Below are positions 63,560 to 64,000 of a DNA stretch of 64,000 nt, one piece after another. Position numbers and translations under genes: made by a program. A model generated the notes under the pieces. It was not told the origin of the DNA, made no database searches, and saw only the letters and a list, made by a program, of their open reading frames with translations. Source of the stretch: Kappaphycus alvarezii (Eukaryota > Rhodophyta > Florideophyceae > Gigartinales > Solieriaceae); NCBI GenBank assembly GCA_002205965.3, contig NADL03000079.1:248001-312000 (forward strand). Reading direction: 5' to 3'. Position 1 is the stretch's first letter. Every line of letters begins with the position of its first letter.

Positions 63560-63720
63560 AGCTCTCGACTTCCGTTCCCTACTCTCTGTCAGTTGCCCTT
63601 TTCTTATCTACAGTCCCCATCCAGTCCAAGTCGCGGCTTACGGCTCATACTTCGAGGCCTTGTACTGCGTTATATCAGCTTCCTCGCCAGAGCACAGTAC
63701 CTGAGCCCTCTTAGAACTTA
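63560..63720 (+). pseudogene. LINE pre-RT domain fragment
   Basis: DFRSLLSVSCPFLIYSPHPV, QVAAYGSYFEALYCVISASS, PEHST-stop-ALLEL matches TFRSLLSAPFPVLTFIPRPV and following residues of the inverted LINE pair. Confidence 0.7.
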
Positions 63721-64000
63721 TGATGTGCGCAAATTCGCACACGAAAAAAATCTAGATGAGGACCATGATTGTATACAGTATCGGAATTGGGAAGATATTT
63801 TTACAGTTTTTGAATTTGCAAGAAATTTGTAATTTGGGTGAGTGTGGAAAATTCATCGGTTGATTTTTTTCATTTTAGGACATGCTGTCATAGTAGATGT
63901 CAGTACAGTTCCAGGTTGTGGGTGATACTACGAGTGACGCTGAAAGGTCTATGTAATGGCCACATCAATTCCCACCCCTGGCCGATGGGTGGCTGGCATG
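63721..64000. other. Window end, nothing recognised
   Basis: AT-rich, short frames only. Confidence 0.4.

Overview
This window looks like a repeat-dominated stretch of a eukaryotic nuclear genome. There are no operons, ribosome-binding sites or dense ORFs. Almost every long open frame belongs to a decayed transposable element. Two Ty1/copia elements carry integrase, protease and RNase H motifs that I associate with the GalEa branch, and a LINE group carries a restriction-like endonuclease and a strongly conserved C-terminal motif. That mix best fits a florideophyte red alga such as Chondrus. This is an inference from element style, not from a search. AT-rich islands (about 6.7-12, 13.7-19.4 and 40.9-44.9 kb) coincide with one copia family. 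The GC-richer parts coincide with LINE and endonuclease-type elements.

Only two genes look like ordinary host genes. At 1687-2276 there is a small gene resembling the HAPSTR1/TAPR1 (C16orf72) family, broken by a one-base frame change. At 32041-32661 there is an intact RING-H2 protein. The RING gene sits between two near-identical, head-to-head LINE copies (29175-31687 on the minus strand, 32768-35480 on the plus strand) that form a 2.2-kb inverted repeat. A membrane-protein-like open frame at 56962-57413 and a few other short frames are unassigned.

Layout: 0-3 kb host gene; 3-6 kb LINE and repeat fragments; 6.3 kb broken acidic gene; 6.7-13.6 kb AT-rich decayed DNA; 13677-19389 complete copia element with a TCTAA target duplication; 20-22.6 kb fragments; 22678-27552 second copia element (minus) followed by the 3' end of a tandem copy; 28-35.5 kb nested repeats, the LINE inverted pair and the RING gene; 35.5-40 kb LINE fragments; 40-45 kb AT-rich DNA with copia remnants and tRNA-like pieces; 45224-47085 a pogo-like DNA transposon with TIRs and TA duplication but a deleted catalytic core; 47.4-50.9 kb a Ty3/gypsy integrase, two related downstream ORFs and an LTR-like block that itself encodes an acidic CGDC protein; 51-64 kb a mosaic of LINE C-termini, LINE 3' tails, a second copy of the LTR-like block, and a solo copia LTR with a nested LINE insertion.

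The most novel-looking material is (i) the LTR-like block encoding an acidic protein, with three family members in the window, (ii) a duplicated domain of unknown function downstream of the gypsy integrase, and (iii) an amber codon at the same protease position in two different copia elements. Many frameshifts are single-base indels between otherwise near-identical copies, so consensus errors in a long-read assembly must be considered before calling genes dead.
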